Below, piece after piece: positions 1 through 9,332 of a stretch of DNA of 64,000 nt (its first letter is position 1; every line of letters starts with the position of its first letter). The notes beneath the pieces are model-generated. The model saw nothing but the letters and a program-made list of their open reading frames with translations, was not told the origin of the DNA and made no database searches. A program made the translations under genes and the position numbers. Source of the stretch: Loktanella sp. (lineage in GTDB: Bacteria; Pseudomonadota; Alphaproteobacteria; Rhodobacterales; Rhodobacteraceae); contig JAFPBO010000051.1 of the NCBI GenBank assembly GCA_017390475.1, positions 62,001 through 126,000 on the forward strand, in the 5' to 3' direction.

Positions 1-1
1 G

Positions 2-280
2 GCGCTGAACACCGGGGATGAGGACAATCAGATGTCCCTGCGCGCCCATATCGAAGGGCTGGGATTCACCGATATCTCCGAACAGAAGGACCGGATGTAT
101 TTCAAATCCTGCTATGTGCGCAGCCCCGGCGGTGCCTTGTTCGAACTGGCTTGGACCGTCCCCGAAGGCTGGGCCAAGGATGAACCCGCCGATGCCATCG
201 GCAAGACGCTGGTGTTTCCACCCTGGTTCGCCGACCGGCAGGCCGAAATGGAAGCCGGCCTTGAACCTGCCGAATTCTGA
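2..280 (+). CDS. VOC-family ring-cleaving dioxygenase, C-terminal part
   Basis: Only the last 92 codons are inside the window; the frame is open back to base 2, so the gene starts upstream. The residues around GGALFELAWT and the preceding RMYFKSCYVRSP stretch match the C-terminal half of vicinal-oxygen-chelate ring-cleaving dioxygenases of the MhqO/PcpA/LinE group. These use Fe(II) to open hydroquinone-type rings. The glutamate in FELAWT is the expected metal ligand of the last beta-alpha-beta-beta-beta module. It lies 8 bp before a putative hydrolase, the same pairing as mhqO-mhqD in other bacteria. Family assignment is good; the substrate is inferred from the surrounding aromatic cluster. 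Confidence 0.75.
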   Translation, partial: ALNTGDEDNQMSLRAHIEGLGFTDISEQKDRMYFKSCYVRSPGGALFELAWTVPEGWAKDEPADAIGKTLVFPPWFADRQAEMEAGLEPAEF

Positions 281-288
281 GATCGCAG

Positions 289-936
289 ATGATGGAACCT
301 TTTATCACAGGCGCATCCGCGGATGCGGCAAAGGTGATCTGCATCGTGGTCCATGGCCGCGGGCAGAGCCAGCAGGACATGCGCGATATGATCGTGCAGC
401 GGCTAGCGCTGAAAGGTATCCGTTACATATTGCCGAAATCGGATCAGGCGGGCTGGTATCTGGCCCGCGCTATCGATCCGCTGACAGATGATACACGGGC
501 AGAATTGCAGGACAGCCTGCGCCAGATCAGCGATCTGATCACCGCTGAACGGGCGGCATGCCCCGGTATCCCGCTGATGCTTTGTGGTTTTTCGCAGGGT
601 GCCTGCCTGTCGGCGGAATTATTGCTGGACCAGCCCGGTATCGCCGATGCCGCCTGCCTGTTCACCGCCTGCCGGATCGGCGCGCAAAGCGACAATCTGC
701 CGGTCAACCCGCTGGACGGTCTGAACATCTATGCCAGCTGCGGCGATGCCGATCCCTGGATTCCGGCGGTGGCGCATCACCGCATGCTGGGCGATCTGAC
801 CCGCGCAGGCGCGCGCCTGCGCTGCGATATGTTCCCCGGCAGGCCGCATGCGATCACCGACACGGAAATCGCGGCCCTGTCGGATATGTTGCAGGCCTTG
901 GCGGGCGGCACAAAGATCTGGGACAGCACGACATGA
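289..936 (+). CDS. alpha/beta hydrolase (phospholipase/carboxylesterase, MhqD-like)
   Basis: A 215-residue single-domain hydrolase. HGRGQS near residue 24 forms the oxyanion-hole turn, GFSQGA near residue 103 is the nucleophile elbow (catalytic Ser), an Asp lies in the GDADPWIP stretch, and the catalytic His is in GRPHAI near the end. This is the pattern of the carboxylesterase/phospholipase family that includes MhqD. It sits between a ring-cleaving dioxygenase and maleylacetate reductase and overlaps the latter by 4 bp (ATGA), so it is part of the catabolic operon. It could hydrolyse a ring-cleavage product or a side adduct; the substrate cannot be read from sequence. Confidence 0.8.
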   Translation: MMEPFITGASADAAKVICIVVHGRGQSQQDMRDMIVQRLALKGIRYILPKSDQAGWYLARAIDPLTDDTRAELQDSLRQISDLITAERAACPGIPLMLCGFSQGACLSAELLLDQPGIADAACLFTACRIGAQSDNLPVNPLDGLNIYASCGDADPWIPAVAHHRMLGDLTRAGARLRCDMFPGRPHAITDTEIAALSDMLQALAGGTKIWDSTT

Positions 937-2000
937 CATTACACCGCGCCTTCACCTTTCCCGGCATTCCCGCACGCGTCATCTTTGGCTCTGGCACGCT
1001 GGCGCAGGTCGCGGATGCGGTCACCTCGTTGAACCGCAGCAAGGCGCTGATCCTGTCCACCCCGCAACAGGCCGGTCAGGCGCAGGATGTGGCGGACAGG
1101 CTCGGCCCACTGGCGGCGGGGATGTTCACCGAGGCGGCGATGCATACCCCGGTGGATGTGACCGAACGGGCGCTGGCGGCCTATGAAAGCGCGGACGCGG
1201 ATTGCACAATCGCCATCGGCGGCGGGTCCACCACCGGGCTGGGCAAGGCGATAGCGATCCGCAACGGGGCCGATCAGGTCGTGATCCCCACCACCTATGC
1301 CGGGTCGGAAATGACCGATATTCTGGGCGAAACCGACAAAGGCGAAAAGACCACCCGCCGTGACCCCGCGATCCGGCCGGAACTGGTGATCTATGACGTC
1401 GATCTGACGCTTGGCCTGCCGGTGCCAATGACAGTGACATCCGCGCTCAACGCCATCGCCCATGCGGTCGAGGGGCTTTATGCCCCCGACGCCAATCCGA
1501 TCACCGATATGATGTCTGTCGCGGCCATCAGCGCCTTTCGCGACCATCTGCCGGAACTCGTGACCAACCCGGCAGAGCCGCAGGCGCGGGCCGAGGTGCT
1601 TTATGCCGCATGGCTTTGTTCGGCGACGCTTGGGGCGGTGACCATGTCGCTGCATCACAAATTATGCCACGTGCTGGGCGGGTCTTTCGGGCTGCCGCAT
1701 GCTGAAACCCATGCGATCATGCTGCCGCATACGGCGGGGTTCAACGCGGTGGCCGCGCTCGACCGGCTGGCCCCCGTGGCCGAGATCATGGGCGGCAGCG
1801 TCGGCGGCGGTCTGTGGGATTTCGCCAAGGGGCTGGGCGCGCCGATGCGCCTGTCTGATCTGGGGCTGGCCGAGGGCGACATTGCCCGCGCGGCAGAGAT
1901 CGCGACCCGCCAACCCTATGCCAATCCGCGCGATTTTGGTCAGGACGATATCGCAATGATCCTGACCGCCGCCTTGCGCGGCACACGGCCAATGACCTGA
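933..2000 (+). CDS. maleylacetate reductase
   Basis: A 355-residue protein of the iron-containing alcohol dehydrogenase superfamily, in the maleylacetate reductase branch. Diagnostic stretches are FGSGTLAQV near the N-terminus, the dinucleotide-binding AIGGGSTTGLGKA, the PTTYAGSEMTDI segment, and HHKLCHVLGG with HAETHAIMLPH in the catalytic domain. Members reduce maleylacetate to 3-oxoadipate with NAD(P)H, the step after intradiol cleavage of hydroxyquinol or chlorocatechol. The start at 933 is chosen because it overlaps the previous stop (ATGA) and gives the usual family length; the longer open frame upstream has no family similarity. It is coherent with the hydroxyquinol dioxygenase at 8457. 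Confidence 0.9.
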   Translation: MTLHRAFTFPGIPARVIFGSGTLAQVADAVTSLNRSKALILSTPQQAGQAQDVADRLGPLAAGMFTEAAMHTPVDVTERALAAYESADADCTIAIGGGSTTGLGKAIAIRNGADQVVIPTTYAGSEMTDILGETDKGEKTTRRDPAIRPELVIYDVDLTLGLPVPMTVTSALNAIAHAVEGLYAPDANPITDMMSVAAISAFRDHLPELVTNPAEPQARAEVLYAAWLCSATLGAVTMSLHHKLCHVLGGSFGLPHAETHAIMLPHTAGFNAVAALDRLAPVAEIMGGSVGGGLWDFAKGLGAPMRLSDLGLAEGDIARAAEIATRQPYANPRDFGQDDIAMILTAALRGTRPMT

Positions 2001-2028
2001 CACGTAACTTAAACTGGGAGGATTTAAG

Positions 2029-3297
2029 ATGTTTACGCGACGCAGATTACTCAAAACCGGGCTGGCCCTGTCCGCATCCGGCCTCGCCATGCCCGCCATC
2101 GCCCAAGGGCGCAATGTGCGCATCGGCTATGTCAGCCCGCAGACCGGGCCGCTTGCTGGCTTTGCCGAGGCGGATAATTTCACCATTGCCATGTTCAACC
2201 GGGTGATGGCCGAACAGGGCATCGCCGTCGAGGTGATCGTCAAGGACAGCCAGTCCAACCCCAACCGCGCCGCCACCGTCGCACAGGAACTGATCATCAG
2301 CGATGAGATTGATTTCATGCTGGTCGCATCCACCCCCGAAACCACCAACCCGGTCGCCACGGTCTGCGAGGCAGAGGAAATTCCCGTGATTTCGACAAAG
2401 GCCCCATGGCAGCCGTTCTTTATCGGCCAGCAGGGCAACCCGGGCAATCCCGACAGCTGGCAACCGTTCAACTATGCCTATCATTATTTCTGGGGGCTGG
2501 AGGATGTGATCGCGGTTTTCACCAATATGTGGAACCAGCTGGATACCAATATGCAGGTCGGCGGGCTGTTCCCGAATGACGCCGATGGCAATGCCTGGGG
2601 CGATCCGGCGGTCGGCGTGGCACCGGGTTTCGCCGAGGCGGGCTATACCACCACCGATCCGGGCCGTTACCAGAACCTGACTGATGATTTCAGCGCGCAG
2701 ATCAATGCGTTCCGGTCCGCCAATGCCGAAATCGTCACCGGCGTGGTGATCCCGCCCGATTTCACCACCTTCCGCAACCAATCCCTGCAGCAGGGGTTCC
2801 GCCCCAAGGCGATCACCGTCGCCAAGGCGATCCTGTTCCCGCAATCGGTGGAAACGCTGGGCGAGGCCGGGCATAACCTGTCGTCAGAGGTCTGGTGGTC
2901 CGCCAGCCATCCTTTCACATCCTCGCTGACTGGCGAAAGCTGCGCCGATCTGGCCGCTGCCTTTACCGCCGAAACAGGCCGCCCCTGGACCCAGCCCATT
3001 GGTTTCGTGCATTCGCTGTTCGAAATGGCCGCAGATGTGATCAAGCGCGCGAATGACCCGACAGACCCCGATGATGTGGTTGAAACCATCCGCGCGACGG
3101 AACTGAACACGATGGTGGGTCGCATCGCCTGGGACGGCGCAGGCGTGCCGCCCTTTGCCGCGCAGAACATCTGCAAGACGCCGCTGGTCGGTGGTCAATG
3201 GCGGCGGTTGGAGGACGGGTCGTTCGATCTGGTCGTGGTAGATAATACCACCGCGCCGGAAATCCCGACGGGTGGGACGATGGAAGCGCTTGCCTGA
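2029..3297 (+). CDS. ABC transporter substrate-binding protein, Leu/Ile/Val type (LivK-like)
   Basis: A 422-residue periplasmic binding protein of the type I (peripla_BP_6) class. The N-terminus has a twin-arginine motif (TRRRLLKTG), a hydrophobic segment and AIAQG as the probable cleavage site, so export is probably by Tat. A good Shine-Dalgarno (GGGAGGA) precedes the start. VRIGYVSPQTGPLAGFAE is the typical start of the mature domain. It is the first gene of a five-gene importer embedded in an aromatic catabolic operon, so its ligand is probably an aromatic compound rather than an amino acid. That ligand is an inference; no family-level specificity can be read. Confidence 0.88.
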   Translation: MFTRRRLLKTGLALSASGLAMPAIAQGRNVRIGYVSPQTGPLAGFAEADNFTIAMFNRVMAEQGIAVEVIVKDSQSNPNRAATVAQELIISDEIDFMLVASTPETTNPVATVCEAEEIPVISTKAPWQPFFIGQQGNPGNPDSWQPFNYAYHYFWGLEDVIAVFTNMWNQLDTNMQVGGLFPNDADGNAWGDPAVGVAPGFAEAGYTTTDPGRYQNLTDDFSAQINAFRSANAEIVTGVVIPPDFTTFRNQSLQQGFRPKAITVAKAILFPQSVETLGEAGHNLSSEVWWSASHPFTSSLTGESCADLAAAFTAETGRPWTQPIGFVHSLFEMAADVIKRANDPTDPDDVVETIRATELNTMVGRIAWDGAGVPPFAAQNICKTPLVGGQWRRLEDGSFDLVVVDNTTAPEIPTGGTMEALA

Positions 3298-3307
3298 ATG
3301 AGATGAG

Positions 3308-3328
3308 GCCCCGGATCAGGTCCGGGGC
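3308..3328 (+). terminator. hairpin after the binding-protein gene (attenuator-type)
   Basis: A perfect 8-bp stem (GCCCCGGA / TCCGGGGC) with a 5-nt loop lies 11 bp after the stop of the binding-protein gene and before the first ATPase gene. There is no U-tract, so it is more likely an mRNA-stabilising or partial-termination hairpin that keeps the binding protein in excess over the membrane complex than a strong terminator. Confidence 0.55.
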
Positions 3329-3348
3329 TGCGACCCGATTGGACTGCC

Positions 3349-4068
3349 ATGCCCATGTTATCCCTGCAGAATGTCTCTAAATCCTTCGGTGCGCTCAAGG
3401 TCACCGATGACGTCAGCTTTGACGTGCCACAAGGGCAGGCGCTGGGGATCATCGGGCCGAATGGCGCGGGTAAATCGACCTTGTTCAACTTGATCACCGG
3501 CAATATCGCCCCCGACCGTGGGGCGGTATTTTTCGACGGGCAGGACGTGACCCGCACCAGCCCGATGCAGCGCTGTCTGTCGGGCATCGGCCGGTCGTTC
3601 CAGATCCCGCAACCCTTTGCCAATCTGACGGTGTTCGAAAACCTCGTCGTGGCCGCCGCCCATGGCCAGAACCGCCGGGAAAAGGATGTGGCCGACATCT
3701 GCGCCAGCATTCTGGAACGCACCGAATTGATCGACCGCGCCAATGATCCGGCAGGGGGACTGAGCCTGTTGCAACGCAAACGGCTCGAACTGGCGCGCGC
3801 CATGGCGACACAGCCGAAACTGCTGTTGCTGGATGAAATCGCCGGTGGCCTGACCGAAGGCGAATGTCAGGCGCTGATCCGCACCATCCGCGCCATCCAT
3901 GCCGAAGGCGTCACCATCATCTGGATCGAACATGTCCTGCATGCGCTGAATTCCGTGGTCGAACGGCTGCTGGTCCTGGATTTTGGCCGGGTGATCGGCC
4001 TTGGCGAACCCGGCACCATCATGGCCAGCCGCGAAGTGCGCGAAATCTATCTGGGGATCGAGATATGA
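3349..4068 (+). CDS. ABC transporter ATP-binding protein (LivG-like)
   Basis: A 239-residue ABC ATPase of the LivG class. The Walker A motif GPNGAGKST is at residues 36-44. A family-type signature region (LSLLQRKRLELARA) is followed by Walker B (LLLLDEIAGGL) and an H-loop histidine in IWIEHVLHAL. The signature departs from LSGGQ, as is usual in LivG proteins. It supplies one of the two ATPases for the importer and overlaps the next ATPase gene by 4 bp. Confidence 0.9.
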   Translation: MPMLSLQNVSKSFGALKVTDDVSFDVPQGQALGIIGPNGAGKSTLFNLITGNIAPDRGAVFFDGQDVTRTSPMQRCLSGIGRSFQIPQPFANLTVFENLVVAAAHGQNRREKDVADICASILERTELIDRANDPAGGLSLLQRKRLELARAMATQPKLLLLDEIAGGLTEGECQALIRTIRAIHAEGVTIIWIEHVLHALNSVVERLLVLDFGRVIGLGEPGTIMASREVREIYLGIEI

Positions 4069-4772
4069 ACCTTTTGCAAACCAAAGGCCTCACCGCCCAT
4101 TATGGCGATTTTCAGGCGCTTTACGGCGTCGATCTGCATCTGAACGCGGGCGAGGCTGTGGCGATCATCGGAGCCAATGGTGCGGGCAAGACCACGCTGA
4201 TGCGGTCCATCGCCGGGGTGCTGCGCAACGCGCCAGAGATGATCACGCTGGACGGCGCGCCCATCGGGGCCGCCCGCGCCGATGAAATCCTGATGCAGGG
4301 CGTCGCCATGGTGCCCGAAGGGCGGCGGCTGTTCCCGTCGCTGAGCGTCGAGGAAAATCTGGCTATCGGTGCCCATGCCCGCAAGGTAAAGGGCTATTGG
4401 ACGCTGGACAAAATCTATACCCTGTTCCCGATCCTGCGGGAAAAGCGCCGCCAGCCCGCCACATCGTTGTCCGGTGGCCAACAACAGATGGTCGCCATCG
4501 GGCGGGCGCTGATGTCCAATCCGCGTGTCCTGCTCTGCGATGAAATCAGCCTTGGACTGGCCCCTGTGGTGATCCGCGATATCTATGCCGCCTTGCCGCA
4601 GATCCGCGCGTCCGGGGCGGCGATGATCATCGTCGAACAGGATATCGGGCAGGCGCTGAAGGTCGCGGACCGCGTCTATTGCATGATGGAAGGCCGCGTC
4701 ACCCTGTCAGGCCTGCCAGGCGATCTGAGCCGCGCGGCGATCCATGACGCCTATTTCGGGGTCAGCGCATGA
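4065..4772 (+). CDS. ABC transporter ATP-binding protein (LivF-like)
   Basis: A 235-residue ABC ATPase of the LivF class. Walker A is GANGAGKTT, the signature is LSGGQQQM, and Walker B is LLCDEISLGLAP, with the SLGLAP ending that marks LivF proteins. The start at 4065 overlaps the previous stop and gives normal length; the longer open frame upstream is a shadow of the LivG gene. It is followed by an ATGA overlap with the permease gene, so the ATPases and permeases are translationally coupled. Confidence 0.9.
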   Translation: MNLLQTKGLTAHYGDFQALYGVDLHLNAGEAVAIIGANGAGKTTLMRSIAGVLRNAPEMITLDGAPIGAARADEILMQGVAMVPEGRRLFPSLSVEENLAIGAHARKVKGYWTLDKIYTLFPILREKRRQPATSLSGGQQQMVAIGRALMSNPRVLLCDEISLGLAPVVIRDIYAALPQIRASGAAMIIVEQDIGQALKVADRVYCMMEGRVTLSGLPGDLSRAAIHDAYFGVSA

Positions 4773-5632
4773 TCTGGGTCGATACAATCGTGCAGGGCAT
4801 CCTGCTGGGCGGGCTTTATGCGCTGTTTGCGGCGGGCCTCAGCCTTGTTTTCGGGATCATGCGGCTGGTGAACCTTGCCCATGGTGATCTGATCGTGATG
4901 GGGGCCTATGTCATTCTGGTGGTGGTGTCCGTGCTTGGCATCAACCCGTTTCTGGCCGCTGCCATCGCCATGCCGGTCATGTTCGCCTTTGGCTGGCTGC
5001 TGCAACGGATCGTGCTGAACCGGGTTCTGGGCGAGGATATCCTGCCGCCCTTGCTGGTGACGTTCGGCCTGTCCATCGTGTTGCAGAACGCGCTGCTGCA
5101 AGGCTTCACCGCCGACAGCCAGCGCATCGGGGCAGGGGCGCTGGAAACGGCGTCATTCGCCGTGGGGCCTGTCACCCTGGGGGTCATGCCGGTGCTGACC
5201 TTCCTTTCGGCCATCGCGGTGATCGTCGGGCTGAACCAGCTGTTCTACCGCACCGCCCTGGGCCGCGCGTTCCGCGCCACATCGGATGATCCGGTCACGG
5301 CGAGCCTGATGGGGATCAAGCCCGCGTCGATCTTTGCCACTGCCACAGGGATTGCCATGGTCGTGGTGACGATTGCGGCACTTTATCTGGGGATGCGGGC
5401 GAATTTCGACCCTACGATTGGCCCGGCGCGGCTGATCTATGCGTTTGAGGCGGTGATCATCGGCGGTCTCGGCTCGCTCTGGGGCACGTTGGCGGGGGGG
5501 ATCATCATTGGCGTGGCGCAGACAGTCGGGGCGGCGATCAACCCCGAATGGCAGATATTGGCAGGCCATGTCGCATTCCTGATCGTGCTGCTGATCCGGC
5601 CGCGGGGCCTGTTCCCACGCGCTTATGATTAA
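4769..5632 (+). CDS. branched-chain amino acid-type ABC permease (LivH-like)
   Basis: A 287-residue integral membrane protein with about eight hydrophobic segments. It carries the LivH hallmarks: an N-terminal VQGILLGGLYALFAAGLSL region, LVNLAHGDL shortly after, and the GGLGSLWGTLAGG loop near the C-terminus. It forms half of the membrane channel with the LivM-like protein encoded next, whose frame it overlaps by a few bases. Confidence 0.9.
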   Translation: MIWVDTIVQGILLGGLYALFAAGLSLVFGIMRLVNLAHGDLIVMGAYVILVVVSVLGINPFLAAAIAMPVMFAFGWLLQRIVLNRVLGEDILPPLLVTFGLSIVLQNALLQGFTADSQRIGAGALETASFAVGPVTLGVMPVLTFLSAIAVIVGLNQLFYRTALGRAFRATSDDPVTASLMGIKPASIFATATGIAMVVVTIAALYLGMRANFDPTIGPARLIYAFEAVIIGGLGSLWGTLAGGIIIGVAQTVGAAINPEWQILAGHVAFLIVLLIRPRGLFPRAYD

Positions 5633-5642
5633 GGGGATGGGC

Positions 5643-6701
5643 ATGTATATCGTTGAAACCCGCACCAAGGCATCGCGGATCGCAGGCATCGCTGCGCTGA
5701 TCCTGCTGTTGGTCGCCATCGCCGCGCCGCTATTCGTCAGCCGCAGCGTGATACAGGACCTGTTCTTCATCCTGACGATGCTGACACTGGCGCAATTCTG
5801 GAACCTGCTGGCAGGCTATGGCGGGCTGGTCAGCGTCGGGCAACATGCCTTTGTCGGGATCGGGGCCTATACATTGTTCGGCGCGGGTATCCTGTGGGGC
5901 ATGGACCCGATCGCAGCCCTGCTGATCTGTGGCGTCATGGCGGCGATCATCGCCGTGCCCACCGCATTCTTTGCCTTCCGCCTTGCCGGGGCCTATTTCG
6001 CCATCGGCACCTGGGTGGTGGCAGAGGTGGTGCGCCTGTCCGTTGCGCAATGGAAAACCCTTGGCGGTGGCTCTGGCACATCGCTGCCGCCGCAGGCGCG
6101 GGATTTCTGGGGGGTGGAAACCGTCGCCACCCTGCTGGACATCCGCAACACCGCCGCGCGCGATATCGTCACCTATTGGCTGGCACTGGCGCTGGCGGTC
6201 GCGACCATTGGCGGTATCTACTGGCTGCTGCGCACCAAACGCGGGCTGGCGCTGGCCGCTGTGCGCGACAATATCGCGGCGGCGAAATCCGTCGGCGTCG
6301 ATGCATTGCGGATGAAATGGCTGGTCTTCATCACCGCCGCCTTTGGCACCGGGATCGCGGGCGGGCTGATCTATCTGCAAAAAGGCCGCGTCAGCCCCGA
6401 TGCCGCCTTCAGCGTGACCGACTGGACCGCCTTTGTGATCTTCATCGTTGTGATCGGCGGTATCGGCACGATTGAAGGGCCGATCATCGGCGTCATCGTG
6501 TTTTTCCTGCTGCAATCTTTGCTGGCCGATTACGGCAGCAGCTATCTGATCGTGCTGGGCGCGCTTGGCATCGTGGTGATGCTGTTCGCGCCGCGCGGCA
6601 TCTGGGGGCTGATCAGCGCCCGCAGCGGCATTCAACTTTTCCCCATCCGCCGCCGGTTGCGCCGCACGGCCCCCACACAAACAGGAGAGCCCAATGGCTG
6701 A
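5643..6701 (+). CDS. branched-chain amino acid-type ABC permease (LivM-like)
   Basis: A permease of about 352 residues with many transmembrane segments and the LivM signatures LAGYGGLVSVGQHAFVGIGAY and VIGGIGTIEGPIIG. The frame is open from an ATG at 5625 that overlaps the livH stop, but the AAGGGG at 5631-5636 is correctly spaced for the ATG at 5643, so I prefer 5643. The stop overlaps the hydroxylase start by 8 bp, tying transport to catabolism in one transcript. Confidence 0.87.
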   Translation: MYIVETRTKASRIAGIAALILLLVAIAAPLFVSRSVIQDLFFILTMLTLAQFWNLLAGYGGLVSVGQHAFVGIGAYTLFGAGILWGMDPIAALLICGVMAAIIAVPTAFFAFRLAGAYFAIGTWVVAEVVRLSVAQWKTLGGGSGTSLPPQARDFWGVETVATLLDIRNTAARDIVTYWLALALAVATIGGIYWLLRTKRGLALAAVRDNIAAAKSVGVDALRMKWLVFITAAFGTGIAGGLIYLQKGRVSPDAAFSVTDWTAFVIFIVVIGGIGTIEGPIIGVIVFFLLQSLLADYGSSYLIVLGALGIVVMLFAPRGIWGLISARSGIQLFPIRRRLRRTAPTQTGEPNG

Positions 6702-8460
6702 CATGGAAACCGACGTTCTGATCATCGGCACCGGCCCTGCCGGCTCTGCCTCTGCCGCGCTGCTGTCCACCTATGGGATCAGCAATATCGCGATCAACCG
6801 CTACGCTTGGCTCGCCAATACCCCACGCGCCCATATCACCAACCAGCGCACGATGGAGGTGCTGCGCGATCTGGGCCGCGAGGTCGAGCAAGAGGCCTAT
6901 CTGCACGCCACCGAACAGGAATTGATGGGCGAAAACGTGTTCTGCGAAAGCCTCGCGGGCGAGGAAATCGGCCGCATGCGCAGCTGGGGCACGCATCCGA
7001 TGTCCAAGGCGGAACATCTGCTGTCATCGCCCACCTTCATGAACGACCTGCCGCAGACTTTCATGGAACCGATCCTGTTCACCACCGCCGCCAAGCGCGG
7101 CACCAAGGCGCGGATGAGCACGGAATACATCAGCCATGTCCAGGATGCAGATGGCGTCACCGCCACGGTGCGCGACCGGATGACCGCGCAAACCCTGACG
7201 ATCCGCGCCAAATACATGATCGGCGCAGATGGCGGCAATTCGCTGGTCGCCGAAAACGAAAACCTGCCGATCGACGGGAAAATGGGCGTCGGCGGATCGA
7301 TGAACATCCTGTTCCGCGCCGATCTGTCCAAATATGTCGCACACCGGCCTTCGGTCCTTTATTGGGTCATGCAACCCGGTGCCAATGTCGGCGGCATCGG
7401 CATGGGGCTGGTGCGGATGATCCGGCCATGGAATGAATGGCTGATCGTCTGGGGCTATGACATCAACGGCCCCGCGCCAGAGGTCACGCCCGATTACGCG
7501 ACAGAGGTCGCGCGGCAATTGGTCGGCGATCCCGATCTGGAAATCGAACTGATCAGCGCGAACACATGGACCGTCAACAACGCCTATGCCACCCAGATGC
7601 AAAAGGGCCGCGTGTTCATCATGGGCGACGCTGCGCACCGGCATCCGCCATCCAACGGGCTGGGCTCGAACACCTCGATTCAGGATGCGTTCAACCTGTG
7701 CTGGAAATTATCCGCCGTGATCAAGGGGCAGGCGGGTGCAGCCCTGCTGGACAGCTACACTGTCGAACGTGCCCCGATTGCCAGACAGATCGTCACCCGC
7801 GCCAATCAATCCATCGGCGAATTCGGCCCGATCTTTGACGCGTTGGGGCTGACCGGGTCTGTCGATCCGGTGAAGATGCAGCAAAACATGGATGCCCGCA
7901 CCGCCAGCGGGCCAGCGGCAGAAAAACAGCGCGCGGCCCTGCGCGATGCGATTGCCTTCAAGAAATACGAATTCGACTGCCACGGGGTCGAGATGAACCA
8001 GCGCTATACATCCGCTGCCATCATCACCGACGGGCAGTTGGAACCGCCTTTCGCGATGGACGAAGAACTGCATTACCACCCCACCACATGGCCCGGCGCG
8101 CGGCTGCCGCATACCTGGGTATTCACCGCAGGGGGCGAGAAACTCTCGACCCTCGACCTGACCGGCCATGGCCATTTCACCCTGCTGACCGGGATCGGCG
8201 GCGAGGCGTGGGCTGATGCGGCGGCGGCCGTCGGCACAGACCTTGGGCTGACCATCAAGGTCCACGACATCGGCCCGCGCCGCGCCATACAGGACCATAC
8301 CGGCGATTGGGCCCGCGTCCGCGATATCCGCGACAGCGGCTGCATTCTGGTGCGCCCCGATCATCACGTCGCCTGGCGCGCGGATGAAATCGCCGCTGAT
8401 CCCACCGCAGAGCTGCGCCGCGTGCTGACAGCCATCCTGCAACCCAAAGGTGCCGCATGA
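6694..8460 (+). CDS. FAD-dependent phenol hydroxylase (TfdB-like)
   Basis: A 588-residue flavoprotein monooxygenase closely resembling 2,4-dichlorophenol 6-monooxygenase (TfdB) in length and motif order. It has the GTGPAGSASA FAD fingerprint at the N-terminus, NTPRAHITNQRTMEVLRDLG, the central GADGGNS (DG motif), and GDAAHRHPPSNGLG with SNTSIQDAFN for the second FAD contact, followed by a thioredoxin-like C-terminal domain. Enzymes of this family add one oxygen ortho to a phenolic hydroxyl using NAD(P)H. Next to hydroxyquinol dioxygenase, the likely job is to make hydroxyquinol from a dihydroxybenzene such as resorcinol or hydroquinone. The exact substrate is inferred. Confidence 0.85.
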   Translation: MADMETDVLIIGTGPAGSASAALLSTYGISNIAINRYAWLANTPRAHITNQRTMEVLRDLGREVEQEAYLHATEQELMGENVFCESLAGEEIGRMRSWGTHPMSKAEHLLSSPTFMNDLPQTFMEPILFTTAAKRGTKARMSTEYISHVQDADGVTATVRDRMTAQTLTIRAKYMIGADGGNSLVAENENLPIDGKMGVGGSMNILFRADLSKYVAHRPSVLYWVMQPGANVGGIGMGLVRMIRPWNEWLIVWGYDINGPAPEVTPDYATEVARQLVGDPDLEIELISANTWTVNNAYATQMQKGRVFIMGDAAHRHPPSNGLGSNTSIQDAFNLCWKLSAVIKGQAGAALLDSYTVERAPIARQIVTRANQSIGEFGPIFDALGLTGSVDPVKMQQNMDARTASGPAAEKQRAALRDAIAFKKYEFDCHGVEMNQRYTSAAIITDGQLEPPFAMDEELHYHPTTWPGARLPHTWVFTAGGEKLSTLDLTGHGHFTLLTGIGGEAWADAAAAVGTDLGLTIKVHDIGPRRAIQDHTGDWARVRDIRDSGCILVRPDHHVAWRADEIAADPTAELRRVLTAILQPKGAA

Positions 8461-9332
8461 CCGAACAAGGCTATTTCACAGAAGAGAATTCCGCCGATGT
8501 GGTGGTCAGCCGCAACGCGCAGGCCACGGACAAACGGCTTGCCGAGGTGATGGCGGTCATCACCCGCCACCTGCATGCCGCGGTCAAGGAAATCGAACCC
8601 ACGCAGGACGAATGGATGCAGGCGATCCTGTTCCTGACCCAAACCGGCCATAAATCCGACGACTGGCGGCAGGAATTCATCCTGCTGTCCGATGTGCTGG
8701 GTGTGTCAATGCTGGTCGATGCGATCAATAACCGCAAACCGTCCGGCGCGTCGGAAAGCACGGTGCTGGGCCCTTTCCACGTGCCCGATGCGCCCGAAAA
8801 ACCGATGGGCGCGAATATCTGCCTTGATGGCAAAGGTGACGCGATGCTGGTCAGGGGCCGCATCCTTGACACCGCCGGCAAGCCGATTGCCAATGCTAAA
8901 ATCGACGTCTGGCAGACCAATGATGACGGGTTCTACGACGTCCAGCAGAAAGGCATCCAGCCCGATTTCAACCTGCGCGGCGTGTTCCGCACCGGCGACG
9001 ATGGGCATTACACCTTCTGGGGCGCGAAACCTCGTTTCTACCCGATCCCCGATGACGGGCCTGTCGGGCAATTGCTGGCAGCCCTCGGGCGGCACCCGTT
9101 CCGGCCCGCGCATCTGCACTATATCATAGAGGCGACAGGTTATGAGACGCTGGTCACCCATATCTTTGACCCCGATGATGATTACATCCACAGTGATGCG
9201 GTTTTCGGCGTCAAGCAAAGCCTGATGGCCAAATTCACCCATGTCACCGATCCTGACAGGATCAGCGCCGCAGGGCAGGCCGGGCCATTCTACGAAGTCG
9301 TGCATGATTTCGTGCTGGCCCCCGCAGCATGA
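8457..9332 (+). CDS. hydroxyquinol 1,2-dioxygenase (intradiol)
   Basis: A 291-residue intradiol dioxygenase. An N-terminal helical dimerisation domain (about residues 15-100, with the DDWRQEFILLSDVLGVS stretch) precedes the catalytic beta-sandwich. The four Fe(III) ligands are visible: Tyr in GFYDVQ, Tyr in RFYPIP, and two His in RPAHLHYI. The VLGPFHVPDAP segment is typical of hydroxyquinol rather than catechol dioxygenases. The product would be maleylacetate, matching the reductase at 933. It overlaps both neighbours by 4 bp. Confidence 0.88.
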   Translation: MTEQGYFTEENSADVVVSRNAQATDKRLAEVMAVITRHLHAAVKEIEPTQDEWMQAILFLTQTGHKSDDWRQEFILLSDVLGVSMLVDAINNRKPSGASESTVLGPFHVPDAPEKPMGANICLDGKGDAMLVRGRILDTAGKPIANAKIDVWQTNDDGFYDVQQKGIQPDFNLRGVFRTGDDGHYTFWGAKPRFYPIPDDGPVGQLLAALGRHPFRPAHLHYIIEATGYETLVTHIFDPDDDYIHSDAVFGVKQSLMAKFTHVTDPDRISAAGQAGPFYEVVHDFVLAPAA

